Positions 23,740-34,440 of a DNA stretch of 64,000 nt are shown piece by piece. Under the pieces are notes generated by a model. The model had not been told where the DNA came from. It saw nothing but the letters and a program-made list of their open reading frames with translations, and ran no database searches. Each line of letters starts with the position of its first letter. Position 1 is the stretch's first letter. This stretch comes from Thereva unica (taxonomy: Eukaryota; Arthropoda; Insecta; Diptera; Therevidae), in NCBI GenBank assembly GCA_949987705.1, contig OX465281.1:240023143-240087142 (forward strand), in the 5' to 3' direction. A program made the translations under genes and the position numbers.

Positions 23740-23838
23740 CTCGCCACGTCCTCCAGATCCTTCGAGACCTTCATCGTCAATGTAAATTTCATCCCTCGGC
23801 GTAACACTGCTTGGTGGCGATGATGGCTGTACGGATTT
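23740..23838 (-). CDS. Sdc: Internal coding exon of a syndecan-like proteoglycan (partial gene)
   Basis: On the minus strand the exon is preceded by a T-rich tract and the acceptor TTCCATTACAG, and followed by the donor GAG/GTAAGTGTC. It is 99 bp long and open in the frame that begins KSVQPSSPPSSVTPR and continues DEIYIDDEGLEGSGGRGE. The Ser-Gly-Gly inside an acidic context (EGLEGSGG) is a classic glycosaminoglycan (heparan sulfate) attachment site, and the Pro/Ser-rich start plus Asp/Glu-rich block resemble the extracellular domain of insect syndecan. Family knowledge: syndecan is a single-pass cell-surface proteoglycan; fly Sdc has long introns. A length divisible by three in phase 0 would allow skipping. 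No other exon was found, so the gene name is a judgement; another acidic proteoglycan remains possible. Confidence 0.55.
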
Positions 23839-24225
23839 CTGTAATGGAATAAAAAAACATAATTGTTTTAAAACCACTGAGATTTTTTTTGGGGTAGCTT
23901 TAAGATTGAAAATAATCAAAAAATAATTAAGTGAAAATGGGAGCAAATGGTGGATCTGGGGCGGGGATGATGCGATTTTCGAATTTGGGTCATGTGGCAA
24001 AGATTCAATTCGAAATCGGTTTAATTTTTTCCACCCCTCATTCGCCCCCTAGTTCAATTTGCGAATTTTATTACAGGCAAACTATTTTTTATGGGGTAGT
24101 TTTTAGCTCCCTTTAAACTACCACTCTACCATGGCTTTTTTGTTATTGTGTAATGTGTAGTTGTAACCTTAGCTCGAATGATAGGTGAAGACTAAGAAAG
24201 TTTAAGATCAGTTCTGGGCATGGGA
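23839..24225. other. Intron-like sequence upstream of the exon
   Basis: T-rich on the minus strand near the acceptor, otherwise AT-rich unique sequence without motifs. Its role as intron depends on the exon call. Confidence 0.4.
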
Positions 24226-24600
24226 AGGAGATAATTAACACGAGGTTTGAACATTTGGATGTTGTAAGAGTTCGGGAACACTGACTGTGGGAGGTTGTTT
24301 CACAGCCGAGTTGTCCTGCTTATAAACAAATATCTAGATCATATCTAGTCTGCGCGAAAAGATGGATTCCAGGGTGTGGGGTGACTGGAACGAGCTAGTT
24401 TTGTGGCTTGAGACAAGGGTATTTATTTCTGTTGAAAAGTCGTTGTGGTAGCAGGGGCGAAATTTCGTCAGAGTTGACGAACAATCACCAGCACCAAAAA
24501 AATTAACGTCGCGATTTGGCATCTTGTCCAGCCATGCTACGGTGATTTTCGAGGGGCCATACTTAGATACACAAGTTGAATTCATGGCGAGGATGAATTT
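24226..24600 (-). pseudogene. LINE family D 3'-end fragment (RT C-terminus)
   Basis: The minus strand reads VAWLDKMPNRDVNFF, FRPCYHNDFSTEINTLV and SSFQSPHTLE, a decayed version of the C-terminal region seen more clearly at 46762-47163 (LDKVQKRALKLIDDD, YRYYHSDCSSELNALL). It is 5'-truncated and broken. Confidence 0.6.
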
Positions 24601-24711
24601 GGAACTTGTAGATTATAGACTGTGGGAAGAAATTCCGTCCTCTAAGATTGTATAGCATTTTGGAATATTTGATCAATCCAACATAGACCAATAGCCCTAA
24701 CTACAGGGTGT

Positions 24712-25620
24712 GGAAAAGGTGTGGGAACGGTTCGATATTTCCTGAAGGGTAGGTTTTCGTGAAAAAAGTTTGTAGCAAAAGTTGCTCAGGTTGGAGGGTA
24801 GCATCGTTTGCATACGAAACTCACCCCCACCCACTCACCCCCTTGCAGGGGGTGGGGGTAAGTCTGAAATTTCAAATGGCAACCCCTATTTTTTCTCACG
24901 GATTGTGATTCTCCGAAGAAAAATATGAAACTTTTGTCTTAAAATTTTTTTTATCCGAAGCTTCCCTGCACCCCCAAACGAACCGTTCTCAGATTTTTTA
25001 AAGAGTGTTCTTCTCTCCGCCCGACTACCATTAGCCAGCACTCCTGGTAGAGACATGACCATGCCAGGAGTCTGTTTCCAGTCGCCCCACGTGGAGGGTG
25101 TAGTCGAGCTTCCAGCAGTATTTAGCACAGTTTCGGCACGGAGCACAAAGCAGCGTGTTAGTCCCCCTGTGTAACTGTTGGCATGCGACCTATATATAGC
25201 ACTTTTATAGCAAATTGTCCAAACTTTTTAATTTTGGAAAAAAAAGTTTAGGTTTATCACGTATTTTTTGGAGAAAAAGGTGGTTTTAGTTGAAATTTTA
25301 GTGAAAAAAATACAAAATTTTGACTTTGGCGACTCATAACTCCAAAAGTTTATAAGATAGGACCATTATTTTTACCGTCGTAGATAGGTGAGGGAATTCT
25401 GCGTACACCGGTACCATAATCATGAAAATGGGTTACACGGTTACAAAAATACAGGGTGATATGTAAAACTCTAGCAAAAAAACTTCAAAACGCCCTAGCG
25501 GCTAAACCGTTACGATTTCCCCCCCCCCCCCACCCATACGATTTTTTGTTCGTCTATCCAAGACCTATCCACAGCCGGCCGCTTTGTAAGTTTATGTGGG
25601 ACACCCTGTATATACTTAAG
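24712..25620. mobile_element. 905-bp TA-flanked DNA element with CAGGGTGT / ACACCCTG ends
   Basis: The element spans 24714-25618: it starts CAGGGTGTGGAAAAGG, ends GGGACACCCTG and is flanked on both sides by TA. Beyond the first eight bases the inverted repeats are weak. No transposase frame is apparent. A C-homopolymer interrupts the right part at about 25519-25531. The right about 200 bp are shared with 16112-16296. TA flanks suggest a Tc1/mariner-type non-autonomous element. Confidence 0.6.
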
Positions 25621-25869
25621 TTGGTGTTCTGCCAGACATACAAAAGTATCAGCAGTAAATCTTTTTGGGGTGAAGCCGTTCTGCTGAGAGGCAGGAGCTT
25701 CTTAGTAGGGGGTTGTAAAGCTATCGTCGCATCTATGCAAACTTAAGCTTAAGTGAACTGGGTAGCGAGCTTCGTCGAAGTCACCGAAGCCAGTTGTCCA
25801 CATTTCATGTTGCAACACCGATGTCAGATTCTCACCACTCCATAGTAAAAAAAGTGAACAAGATCTACG

Positions 25870-26055
25870 GTAAGATCTATAGGCTGCGACAGGAGGGACA
25901 ACCAGCCTCCGCTGGAAGGATGGCGTAGACCAGGACATGATGATGAGCTTAGGTATAGCAAGTTATATGGCATCGGCTTAGAATCTTGACCGATGGAGAA
26001 GAAAGTTGTTGAAAGTTGTGAGATGATGCTAAGAAGAAAGAAGAAGTTGAATAAC
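25870..26055 (+). pseudogene. Short LINE ORF2 C-terminal scrap
   Basis: Contains WKDGVDQDMMMSLGIASYMA and a broken NLDRWRRK phrase, then an A/G-rich (AAGAAG) stretch. This matches the C-terminal tail pattern of RTE-like LINEs (W..DV..D...LG...W...A..R..WR). A related scrap is at 46010-46170. No RT core. Confidence 0.45.
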
Positions 26056-27010
26056 AACGGGGTGTACCATCCGCTGGGTAAAGACCCAACCTAAGCGGAA
26101 TTTTAGGGCCCTATTATTAACCGGATGTTCTATTAGGGCTACCTACCGACCTAAAAGGGATTGCCATTAGGTTGCAGTTAGAAAAGTTGACCTTTTGGGC
26201 TGAACATGAACTTGTTTCCAAGTGTCAGGATGAAGTAGAATTGAGCCGGACCTATGCAAGGCAGTACATTTGTCCCGTACACTATGGCAAATTGTATTGA
26301 GGCCTCAAGTTTTTGAAATATCCCGGTTCAAAATAATGTACTATTACTCTTTGTACAAGCGCACATCGAGATAAATTCGTTCTTGATTTTCGATTTTTAA
26401 CATACATGACGAAATGAGCCGAGCTATGATTGTGATTACTTACGTAATGGAAAGACATTAGGTTCCTTCTTCCTTTACTTCTTTTAGGGCACCAACTTGA
26501 AATGAGGCGTAGTGCGGTTGGCATTGTAAAATTTAAATAAACGTTGTGTAGGCACAGGTTTCTTACTGTCTTAGTCTGAGGCAGTTTAATCTTTACTTCC
26601 TTGCGGGAGTAAAATATCAAATTTGAAATGAGATGTGGTGAGATTGTAACTTCAGAGACTTTTCTTACTTTTTTTGAGGAAGTGAAATTTTTAACAAGAA
26701 ATGAGGTGAGGCGAGATTGTAAAATATAAATATACATTGTGGAGACATTGCTTTCTTACCTACTCTGAGGCAATGTAATACATTTTAGATTCTCCATTTG
26801 TAGTCGGTACATTATGGTGATCTCTGTGCTCTGTTGTACAATTGGAATAATAAAAAAAGTGTCCACTCGCTTTCCTTCGACTATCGTCATTATTTGGCCG
26901 AGTAAAAATAAGACTCGTCCAGAATAGCCCAAATGAAGCGCGATACGCTCACACTTTTTTAAATTAAAGGGAGCAGTATTGGGGCCTTAAAAAAATTAGG
27001 ACGAAGAAAA
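26056..27010. other. No gene recognised
   Basis: Unique sequence. A minus-strand open frame at 26282-26737 has internally similar stretches (repeated ATGAGGTG/TTGTAAAAT motifs) but no domain I recognise. Confidence 0.4.
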
Positions 27011-27011
27011 C

Positions 27012-27115
27012 GGCGCCGTTAGGTAACTCAAAAGACCGATTCTTGTTCGATTGCGTAGGTCAAGCAGCATTAGACGTGGTTAGTACTCAGTTGGGGGACC
27101 ACTTGGGAAAATGAC
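27012..27115 (+). pseudogene. 5S rRNA-like pseudogene or SINE3 head
   Basis: The stretch aligns with most of insect 5S rRNA, best over the internal promoter: GTCAAGCAGCATTAGACGTG corresponds to box A and TTAGTACTCAGTTGGGGGAC to box C, followed by CACTTGGGAA. Several substitutions rule out a functional gene. A second copy at 53283-53385 shares non-5S differences (AGGTCAAG), pointing to common descent through retroposition. Confidence 0.75.
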
Positions 27116-29153
27116 ACTCGCGCTTAGAACATACATTCATATATGTAACAGAGGAGTGCATACCTCACGCTTGTGCATTTATAGATTGTCATGCCTGTAA
27201 CGGGGTTGTGGTTGTGGTACCTTCAGCGGGCACATTTTTAGCTAAAGATCCGATCTAAGTAAAACTTTGGTAGGCTAAAGCTTAAAGAGACTAGGGCAGA
27301 AATTCACGTTACCGAGACCAACAGTTTGAGATATAGCACATGTTTTTAGCTACAGTAATTTCTTAGATGAGGATAAAAGCTAAAACTCAAACCCCCCATA
27401 AAACTCACTCAGGGTGAAAACACTAAAGCTTAGTAAAGTTTGAGAAAAAGTATGTCATTAGGACATCATAGAAAAGCGCTCATCAGTTCTCATTGATTTA
27501 TTTAAAGCAAAATCCTAGATTGACGGGACTACCTATGCATTCATTTTCGCCCGATCCCATTCTCTTTAACAATTGATAGAAATATTTTTGTTTTGTTTTG
27601 TGCAAAAATCGGAAAGTTCTGACAATTAAAGCGGAAACCCGAGAGAACCGCAATGAATAGTCCAAATTCGGATTATCCCCCCCCAAAATTCCCTGCCGCA
27701 TTGGAAACCAGCAAATTGCCTCCTCAGCCAGGCGGATAAAACAAATGACCATCATGTAACTAACAGCCGGGCATTACCCTACTTCCACCCTTTTCCCCAT
27801 TAGGAAATGGACTACTACTAGCATTGCGAAACACATCCCCCAATAGAGGGCATCCCACTACTGGCGTGTATCCCGATTTCACTTTTCCTGGGGAGCGGCA
27901 GCCGACAAAACTAAATAAATTCGAGAGCAACAAAACACCAGCAAAAAATCTAATTATTCACGTGTATCCTGCCAGGATCTGGTGTATTTTTCGGCTGTAT
28001 GTCCTTGCCGACTTTTGTGCGCCTATCGAGTTGCCGCACCATAAATTCCCAGTGTCCAACTGCCCCGATTTTGCCTGGCAAAGTACCAAATATGTTTGGA
28101 TTGTTTCGAAAAATCCACCCCCGTCCCCCGCCCCAGGTCTTTCGAAAGGGATCACCCCCGGGTATTCCTTTAAAATTCCATCCCCGTGCCGCTTCCGGCC
28201 TCCGCGCTGCCCGCCTTCTGCGCCGCTGCCAATCTAATTCGTATAAATTTTCAAGTAATGAATCTCAAGGTGGAAATTTCCGTAGAGTTGATTTAGAAAA
28301 GAAAATTTATGGCGCAACTTTTGGATGTGTTCACACTTTCGGGCTGCCGTGGAACACCCCCCGCCCCGGCGGTGTTGCCGCTGAAAAACCCCGTATTTTA
28401 AAATGTTACAGGTGAAAAGTACGTAAAGGTGACATTAATAAACTGAGTTATTTACAGTTCGGGGTGTTGTTTAAACACAACAAAGGGGTTGTTCCGGTGG
28501 TTGCTTTTGGCACTGCGGTGTTTTCCCTGTTATTATGGGCTGGGGGTAGGAAAGTTGCGCTATTTTATTTTATTTCGTCTCTTTTTTGCTGGTGGATTTT
28601 TTGTTGGGGAAGAAGATGAAATTGCCATGTTTTCGAGGTTTGAATTATTGCTTTGGGAATAAAATTTATGAAGGAAAGGATTGGGCTGAAAAGTTTGTTT
28701 TTTTTGCAACAACAGATTGATATTCACTCGGCGAGGGTTAGTATAAGATTTTTAGGGGTGTATGATTGTGCTACTGCGGTCGCTGAAAGTTGACTCTATG
28801 TTTTCATATTCCAAACGGAATGAGTTATGAATATTCAAAAGGATTTCAAATTCAATTTTAATAAATGTCAACTTATCTTTAAGTGAGAAGGGCACCCAAG
28901 TCCTTTGAAAGTGTGCAGACCGTGTGCGTTATAAATGTTTGAGCCATTTGAAAAATTTGTGGAATGGGGAAAATTGTGCTAATCCCTTGTATCCTTCTAA
29001 GATTTTTTTCGTTAAAAAACTAGTAACTCAAAAGAACATAATCGTAATATTAGTAATGAAGCCCTTATAGATTTTGCCGAACATATATTCGAATTCTTAT
29101 CCTTCCACCAGCAGTCTCAAATCATTATTGCCAGAGATTTCAACGTTCGCAAT
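27116..29153. other. No gene recognised; includes a GC-richer block
   Basis: Mostly unique. The block 27780-28410 is GC-richer, with two overlapping plus-strand open frames (27824-28237 and 27999-28415) lacking domains and splice-site support. I see no RNA gene. Probably intron or intergenic. Confidence 0.4.
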
Positions 29154-29561
29154 GTAAATTGTAGTGGCGAGCAAGACTGTTCTAGCACATATAGCAAGAC
29201 CAGAGCAAGACCAAGACAAGACAGGAGAAGGACAAGTCAGAACTGCAACATCAAGATAGCAAGGCTAAGTGGCAAAAGTAACTTGCAGTAATGAGCAAAA
29301 AGTCTTGTCATGCACATTTAGCAGGACCAAAACAAGACTGCAAGACTTCTTCCAAAACTTCTTGCAAGACTTTTAGCAAGAATTTTTACAAGACTTTTTG
29401 CTCAGTATTGCAAGGCTTTTGGCACTTAGTGATGAGCAAGAAGTCTTGCTGTTTTGATCTTGCAAGCTTGTTTGGTCCTGTCTTGGCCTTGCTTGGGTCT
29501 TGCTAAATGTGCAAGAAAAGGCAAGACTGCAAGACCAGTCTTGCTCATCACTAGATAATTG
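29154..29561. mobile_element. CAAGAC-rich hAT-like foldback element, about 392 bp
   Basis: The element 29162-29553 starts TAGTGGCGAGCAAGAC and ends GTCTTGCTCATCACTA. It is flanked by GTAAATTG and GATAATTG, an 8-bp duplication with two mismatches. The inside is packed with GCAAGACT/AGTCTTGC words in both directions, and an internal AGTGATGAGCAAG (about 29431) suggests a nested or duplicated end. It is related to 17202-17379. Confidence 0.65.
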
Positions 29562-30479
29562 GCTGAATTGCTCTAATCGCACCTAGGCTTCTGTCAGGGA
29601 TACTTCGTCGAAAATGATTCGTCTCTTGGGAGCTCGGACCCCTGAATAATCAGCACGATCGTCGGGGTCGAGTCAAATCTCACCCAATCTCACGTGGGGG
29701 GAGAGGGGGGTCTCGGCAAATATAACTTAATTATTTTTTTCAAGAACAGTGTAAAATTACGAGAAAACTAGGTTAAATTAAGGCAGGACCGATGAAGGCC
29801 ACAGATTACTTAGTCTGACTAAGGGATGATATTTCAGGTATTCATTTGACAGGCCTTGGCATGCAGGTGAAGTCATAATTCCCTACAGACAGAGGCGAAG
29901 ACGACAGGTTAGCATTGCAGGTTATTAATTCAAGTGCAAAAATGTTCATGGCCTCAACGAAAACTTCAAGGCGGCTCCAGACTCACGCCGTGCACACCCG
30001 CGAACGTGAGTGTGGATAGTTTTCGCGCCCTGCTTTCCGTTTTCCTTAACTGACGATAAATGCCCAAACACATAAAGATTTTTAACAATAACTTTCAGGC
30101 CATGGCCTGCCAACGACCTATATGCGTAAATGGGGGCCTTAAAATGTGGCTAAGTCCAACACAAAAAAGTTCGGACTTCAGAAGGTAGCATAGTAGCCCC
30201 GCGATGGTTTAGCCGGACGCGAGACTTCGAGAATTCTTCAGTGTACGAGCCAAGTAACACTGAACCGCAAAAAGGCCCTTAGGAAATAGAACTACTAGGC
30301 AGAATTTTAGCATAATGTAATCCTTGTTGAATGAGTGTTCACGTTTTGGTAGTTAAGTGTCCAGTACAACAGGAAAACCGAGTGGAATAGTGGAGTTCAA
30401 ATTATCAGTTATTTCAAATAAAATCTTCCATACAACCGGCCCGACTTGCTATAGTTACGACCGTTAATACGTATTTTTA
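29562..30479. other. No gene recognised
   Basis: Unique sequence, with a short G-rich patch (29694-29712) resembling part of the repeat at 30480-30640. No coding frame with motifs. Confidence 0.4.
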
Positions 30480-30640
30480 GTGTTATCTAATACTAGAGAT
30501 TTTTTTAAATTTGAAAAATCTTACGTGAGATTAGGGGGCGGGGGTGGGGGCGAGCCAAATTTCACGACATCTCGCCAAGGGGGAGGGGGGTCGAAAAGTC
30601 GCAAAAATCGCCTCACGTAATTTATGGACGACACCTTGTC
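30480..30640 (-). repeat. C/T-rich interspersed repeat with GTCGTCCATAAATTACGTGA end
   Basis: On the minus strand this begins GTCGTCCATAAATTACGTGA and contains two C-rich blocks (GACCCCCCTCCCCC and CGCCCCCACCCCCGCC) separated by about 30 bp, then TCTCACGTAAGATTTTTC. The layout matches a sequence that I know as a widespread interspersed repeat in arthropod genomes. It is non-coding. Confidence 0.5.
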
Positions 30641-31014
30641 ACCAAGCGAGTATGGATTTAGTCCTTAATTCTATAAATTTAGGGCCCTCATAAAGGCATC
30701 CTAAGTAAACTATCTCTATTAAGTATAAAGATGTTCTTCGAGTGAGAGTTGAGAAGTTCACCATCAGTATGATTAAGCCGATGATGAATACCTGTACTAG
30801 CAGTAAAAACTTCTGGCCCTTGATAAACTGTCATTGCAGGCTGGCAGTAAATTTTTAGAAAATTTTCTTCAGTATGAAGCTGTGGAACTCGGGTGGGGTT
30901 ACCCGAAATGAGCCACCTTTGATCCACCTACAAAAAAAATTAATACTTTGGATAAACGGATCCACACAACCTAAGCCTCGGCAGTAACCCGGGCCTCAAG
31001 AGGAGGGCTTGCAC

Positions 31015-31085
31015 GCCGAGGGGTCATGGGTTGTAGAGGCACCGGAGGTACCGCCTTGCACTTGTGAACCACCATTTACCTGCAG
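31015..31085 (-). repeat. Copy of the CAGGTAxGTG / GGTACCTCCGG repeat module
   Basis: The reverse complement of this stretch (CCGGAG...GGTACC on plus: GGCACCGGAGGTACC, then TTTACCTGCAGGTCAACG) matches the plus-strand modules at 44928-45030 and 51940-52040. It lies just upstream of LINE family B and is probably a piece of an LTR or leader. Confidence 0.45.
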
Positions 31086-31259
31086 GTCAACGCCCCAATC
31101 CGGGCGGACGCGGAGCACTTAGATGGCAGTACTTAAAAGAGGAGTTTCGAGGCGACATCATTCGCCCGCTGCGCGACGTCTTAGTCACACACCATTGCTC
31201 TATACCCCTTAGCAACATCAAACAACATCCCCTGTTGCTATACCCCTTAGCAACATTGG

Positions 31260-32074
31260 GCATTCTTCCACCAGCATTCTTCCACCAGCTGTATAACCAC
31301 GATCCGCCGCAAGGTCCAGCACCCGAACCACCGATTATCGAGCAGCCGATGAATCAGTCTCTCGATACCGAACCAACAATTATCGAGGTGAAGACAGCAA
31401 TAAAATCGCTGAAAAATGGAAAAGCGCCGGGAATAGACCAAGTAACCGCCGAGATGATCAAAGCTGGAGGTGATGTCTTATCACAACGACTTCATGTCCT
31501 CATAACACACATATGGCATTCGGATCGTGTCCCTTCGGTATGGAAGAAAGCGATCGTTGTCCCAATTTTGAAGAAAGGCGACAGTCGGGAATGCAAGAAT
31601 TATCGCGGTATTAGCCTTCTTTCGATCGTCGGTAAAGTATTTACGAAAATAATACAATCGAGGCTACAGAAACATCGAGAGCAAACGAGCCGGGAGGAAC
31701 AAGCGGGATTTAGACCACATCGAGGATGCATTGATCAAATATTCGCCCTCCGTCAGTTAATGGAAGAAAGAATTCGTTGCGGCAAACGAATTGTCGTCGT
31801 TTTCATCGATTTCAAATCCGCTTTCGATTGCATCGATTGGAACAGCTTGTGAAGAGTCTTGGTAACCGAACACGTGCCATTGAGAATCATCCAACTTCTC
31901 CAAGCGTCGTACGATGGCTCAACCAGCAGCGTTCGTATTCGAAACGACTTATCCGAGGAGTTCCCGATTCAGACGGGTGTCCGACAGGGAGACGTCGCTT
32001 CGCCACTTCTCTTCAACGTTGTGATCGACGCGATTATGCGTGAAGCATTCGATGGACGACTCGGAGTTCAATAC
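31260..32074 (+). pseudogene. LINE family B ORF2, RT N-terminal half
   Basis: After the duplicated start the frame runs to a stop at about 31850 with RT motifs: VKTAIKSLKNGKAPGIDQVT, VWKKAIVVPILKKGD, NYRGISLLSIVGKVFTK, EQAGFRPHRGCIDQ and VFIDFKSAFDCIDW. A TGA ends this frame, and the line resumes shifted with LRIIQLLQASYDGSTSSVRI, TGVRQGDVASPLLFNVVIDA and MREAFDGRLGVQY, where the LTR element cuts it. The stop and shift show that the LINE had already decayed or decayed in parallel. It would need the 3' half at 42225 to be complete. Confidence 0.85.
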
Positions 32075-33888
32075 TGTAACGGTCGGTTGGAAAATTTATT
32101 TTGATTGGGGAATTTAGTTTGGAAATCACCCTGTAGGCAAGGGGAAATTTACTGTAAATTACTTGGGATGAAAAGGAAAATTTAAACAGGATAGGCGAGA
32201 AAAAAAATGAGGAATGAAAGGAGTTTTTTCTGGGGAGTTGGAAAAAAAGTTGGAAAGAAAATGGTCGGAAAATTTGGAAAAAGTGGTAAATAAAGTAGTA
32301 TGTGAAGAAATTTTGGAAAAAAAAAAAAAAACAGTTGGAAGGACGTTGAATCAATAGAATTGGGATTTATTTTTTTTGGGTTGGTGCCGTAAAATCTAAA
32401 AATACGGACGAATGGATTATATATGGAAGAAAGAGATCCAGGATAACGAAGGGAAAAAGTTGTAGGCTGCTCTTCAGGAAAAGGCTGCTGAAGGAAAATT
32501 AACCCCCAGAATAAGAAATATAGAAGAAGAGGAAAGAAACAGGTCAAAGGCGTAGGGACCGTAATATTTTTTGCTTCTATGGAAACCGGTAGGTAAAAGA
32601 TAATTTAAATTTATACCTGCATATATTTGGTGGCGGATCAAAACGAGATTGAGCTTGATAAGAGGATTTTCGCCGTAAGGTGTGAGGATTACTTATAATC
32701 ACAAGAAATATGACGGGTCCTTGGTGATTTGGTGATTTGGACCGTTTAAAAAAAAAAAAAAAAAACAAATAATTACCTATTGTACTGCAAGTTATATCTC
32801 ACTGCGTTAGGTTATTTACCAATAAAGTTGCAGACGTCACTTTTCTATCAAGACTGTGACTTAGACCGACCATAGTCAAATGAAAACCAATATTTTGCGA
32901 GTTCATTACTTCTGGATTGCTGTGCGGATTACACAACCCCTGGGATAATTCGATAAGGCGCAATCATCCGTATTTTTGGTCCCGAACCAGTAATCGTGAC
33001 ATTGTCTACCTACTTAGTCATCATCTATATGTATATATTATATATTCAATTATCAATTATTATTTAATAGCACTTACACGACAAGCTGTGATTGTTAGTT
33101 TTGCTTCGACACACAAAAGAATTTACACAAAATAAAATAAAAAAATTTTAGGCTTTAATTTATTACATTTGTTACTAAATAATCATTAATTTATTACATT
33201 TGTTACATTTGTTACTAAATTATTACATTTGTTACTAAATAATCATTTTGCGTAGAATTAACAATAACTTTGAATCTTATTTATAATTAATTCTGAGTTT
33301 GGTTGCTCCTTGTCTGTGATATTTACATTTTGGTTTTTTTGTTGGTTCAGGAAATTTTGTTTTCCTCTTATGGTGATTGTATCATCCATTGTACAAAGTG
33401 AGGGGTATTGGCCAATACTGCGCACTTTACGGTTAACGTGCATAAAGTACGCAACTCGTATGTAATTTTTTTTAATTGTATCTGTTCACATTTATATGTT
33501 TATGTTGAGTTTTCGCATTAAATGATTATAAGCATGGGAATGGCTCTGTGTTAGATTGTTTTCGGTGGAATGGTTGAGGGGGGTATCCTTTCTTTTCAGG
33601 GTTGACGCGGCTCGGGCGACGAGCGAAGGATGTGGAGGTGGAATTTAAGATTTTTAATAGTCACAGGTAAGTGGTGAACCAGCCTCGGTAAGCCCCGGCC
33701 ACACACCCCACGACCCCTCCGGCGAGCTAGACAACTCCGTGTGGCCGGCGTAGGAGTTCCGGATTTTCTTTTTATTTCTTATGTATGGTGTTGGCTCCTT
33801 GGCCATGCTCTTCCGGGCTTGTGGCTAAGGGGGTAACACCTCGCATCAGTGGCGCCCACTATTTAGATCGCGCCATTATGCTGTTACA
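32075..33888 (+). repeat. 5' LTR (1814 bp)
   Basis: Bounded by TGTAAC and GTTACA. It differs from the 3' LTR by G/T at 33558 (41894), C/A at 33847 (42183) and three fewer A in the run near 32300. It contains AATAAA at 32821-32826, a tandem of ATTACATTTGTTACTAAAT units at about 33165-33246 and the splice-donor-like CAGGTAAGTGGTGAACC at 33664. The R and U boundaries cannot be set from sequence alone. Confidence 0.93.
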
Positions 33889-33892
33889 TAAA

Positions 33893-33904
33893 TGGCGCCC
33901 AACG
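33893..33904 (+). promoter_or_regulatory. Primer-binding site for tRNA-Lys
   Basis: TGGCGCCCAACG starts four bases after the 5' LTR and is complementary to the 3' terminal 12 nt of insect tRNA-Lys. This is the minus-strand start site of reverse transcription. The pairing ends after 12 nt. Confidence 0.85.
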
Positions 33905-34302
33905 GAGCTGTTAAAGCCCGTTGACGGTCCTACACGGACCCTGAAGTTTAAATTTTTTTGGTTTAATACCACTTGTGCCTTCACGGACAATGTTTGATTT
34001 TTTTTTTCGTCTATGGTTCACCACTGTTACCCAGCGCTCGCTGTGGGCTAAGGTAGTACCGCGAGGCCTTAGTCCTTGTCTGTTTTCGAATTTTTTTTCA
34101 GCGTTTGTCCAAATTCTATGTGAATTTTTATTTGTCTTCGCTTTTAGGCCTGCCCGTTCTCTTCTGCGGTAACTTCTTCGTTTTGGAGTAGCTTCGAGCC
34201 ATGCTGACCTGCACGGCTTGCTAACAAGCGAGTGGTCGCTTGGCTATGCGTGCAGGTGTAGTAGGGGTTCATCTTTGTCCTGTTTCTAGGGTCGGCGACT
34301 CT

Positions 34303-34335
34303 GGTATCAGGCGTGATACCGCCTGCCACTGCGTC
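34303..34335 (+). repeat. Leader repeat hairpin, copy 1
   Basis: GGTATCA-GGCG-TGATACC then GCCTGCCACTGCGTC. An overlapping alternative stem CAGGCG/CGCCTG (34308-34325) is mutually exclusive with the first. Confidence 0.7.
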
Positions 34336-34407
34336 GGTCCGTGAACAGGATCTTCTTTTAATTTTCCTGGTGGACGTTGAAGTTGGTACAAGGGCTTAAC
34401 CGTCTTT

Positions 34408-34440
34408 GGTAACAGGCGTGTTACCGCCTGCCACTGCGCC
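34408..34440 (+). repeat. Leader repeat hairpin, copy 2
   Basis: GGTAACA-GGCG-TGTTACC then GCCTGCCACTGCGCC. Compared with copy 1 the central T-A pair is replaced by A-T on both sides of the stem, a compensatory change that keeps pairing. Confidence 0.7.

Noticed and set aside
27012..27115. Functional 5S rRNA gene
   Set aside because: Too many substitutions in the promoter boxes and no 5S array or terminator context.
27824..28415. Overlapping 137- and 138-codon frames in a GC-richer block
   Set aside because: Two frames compete over the same bases, neither shows domain text or splice sites; GC content alone explains the openness.
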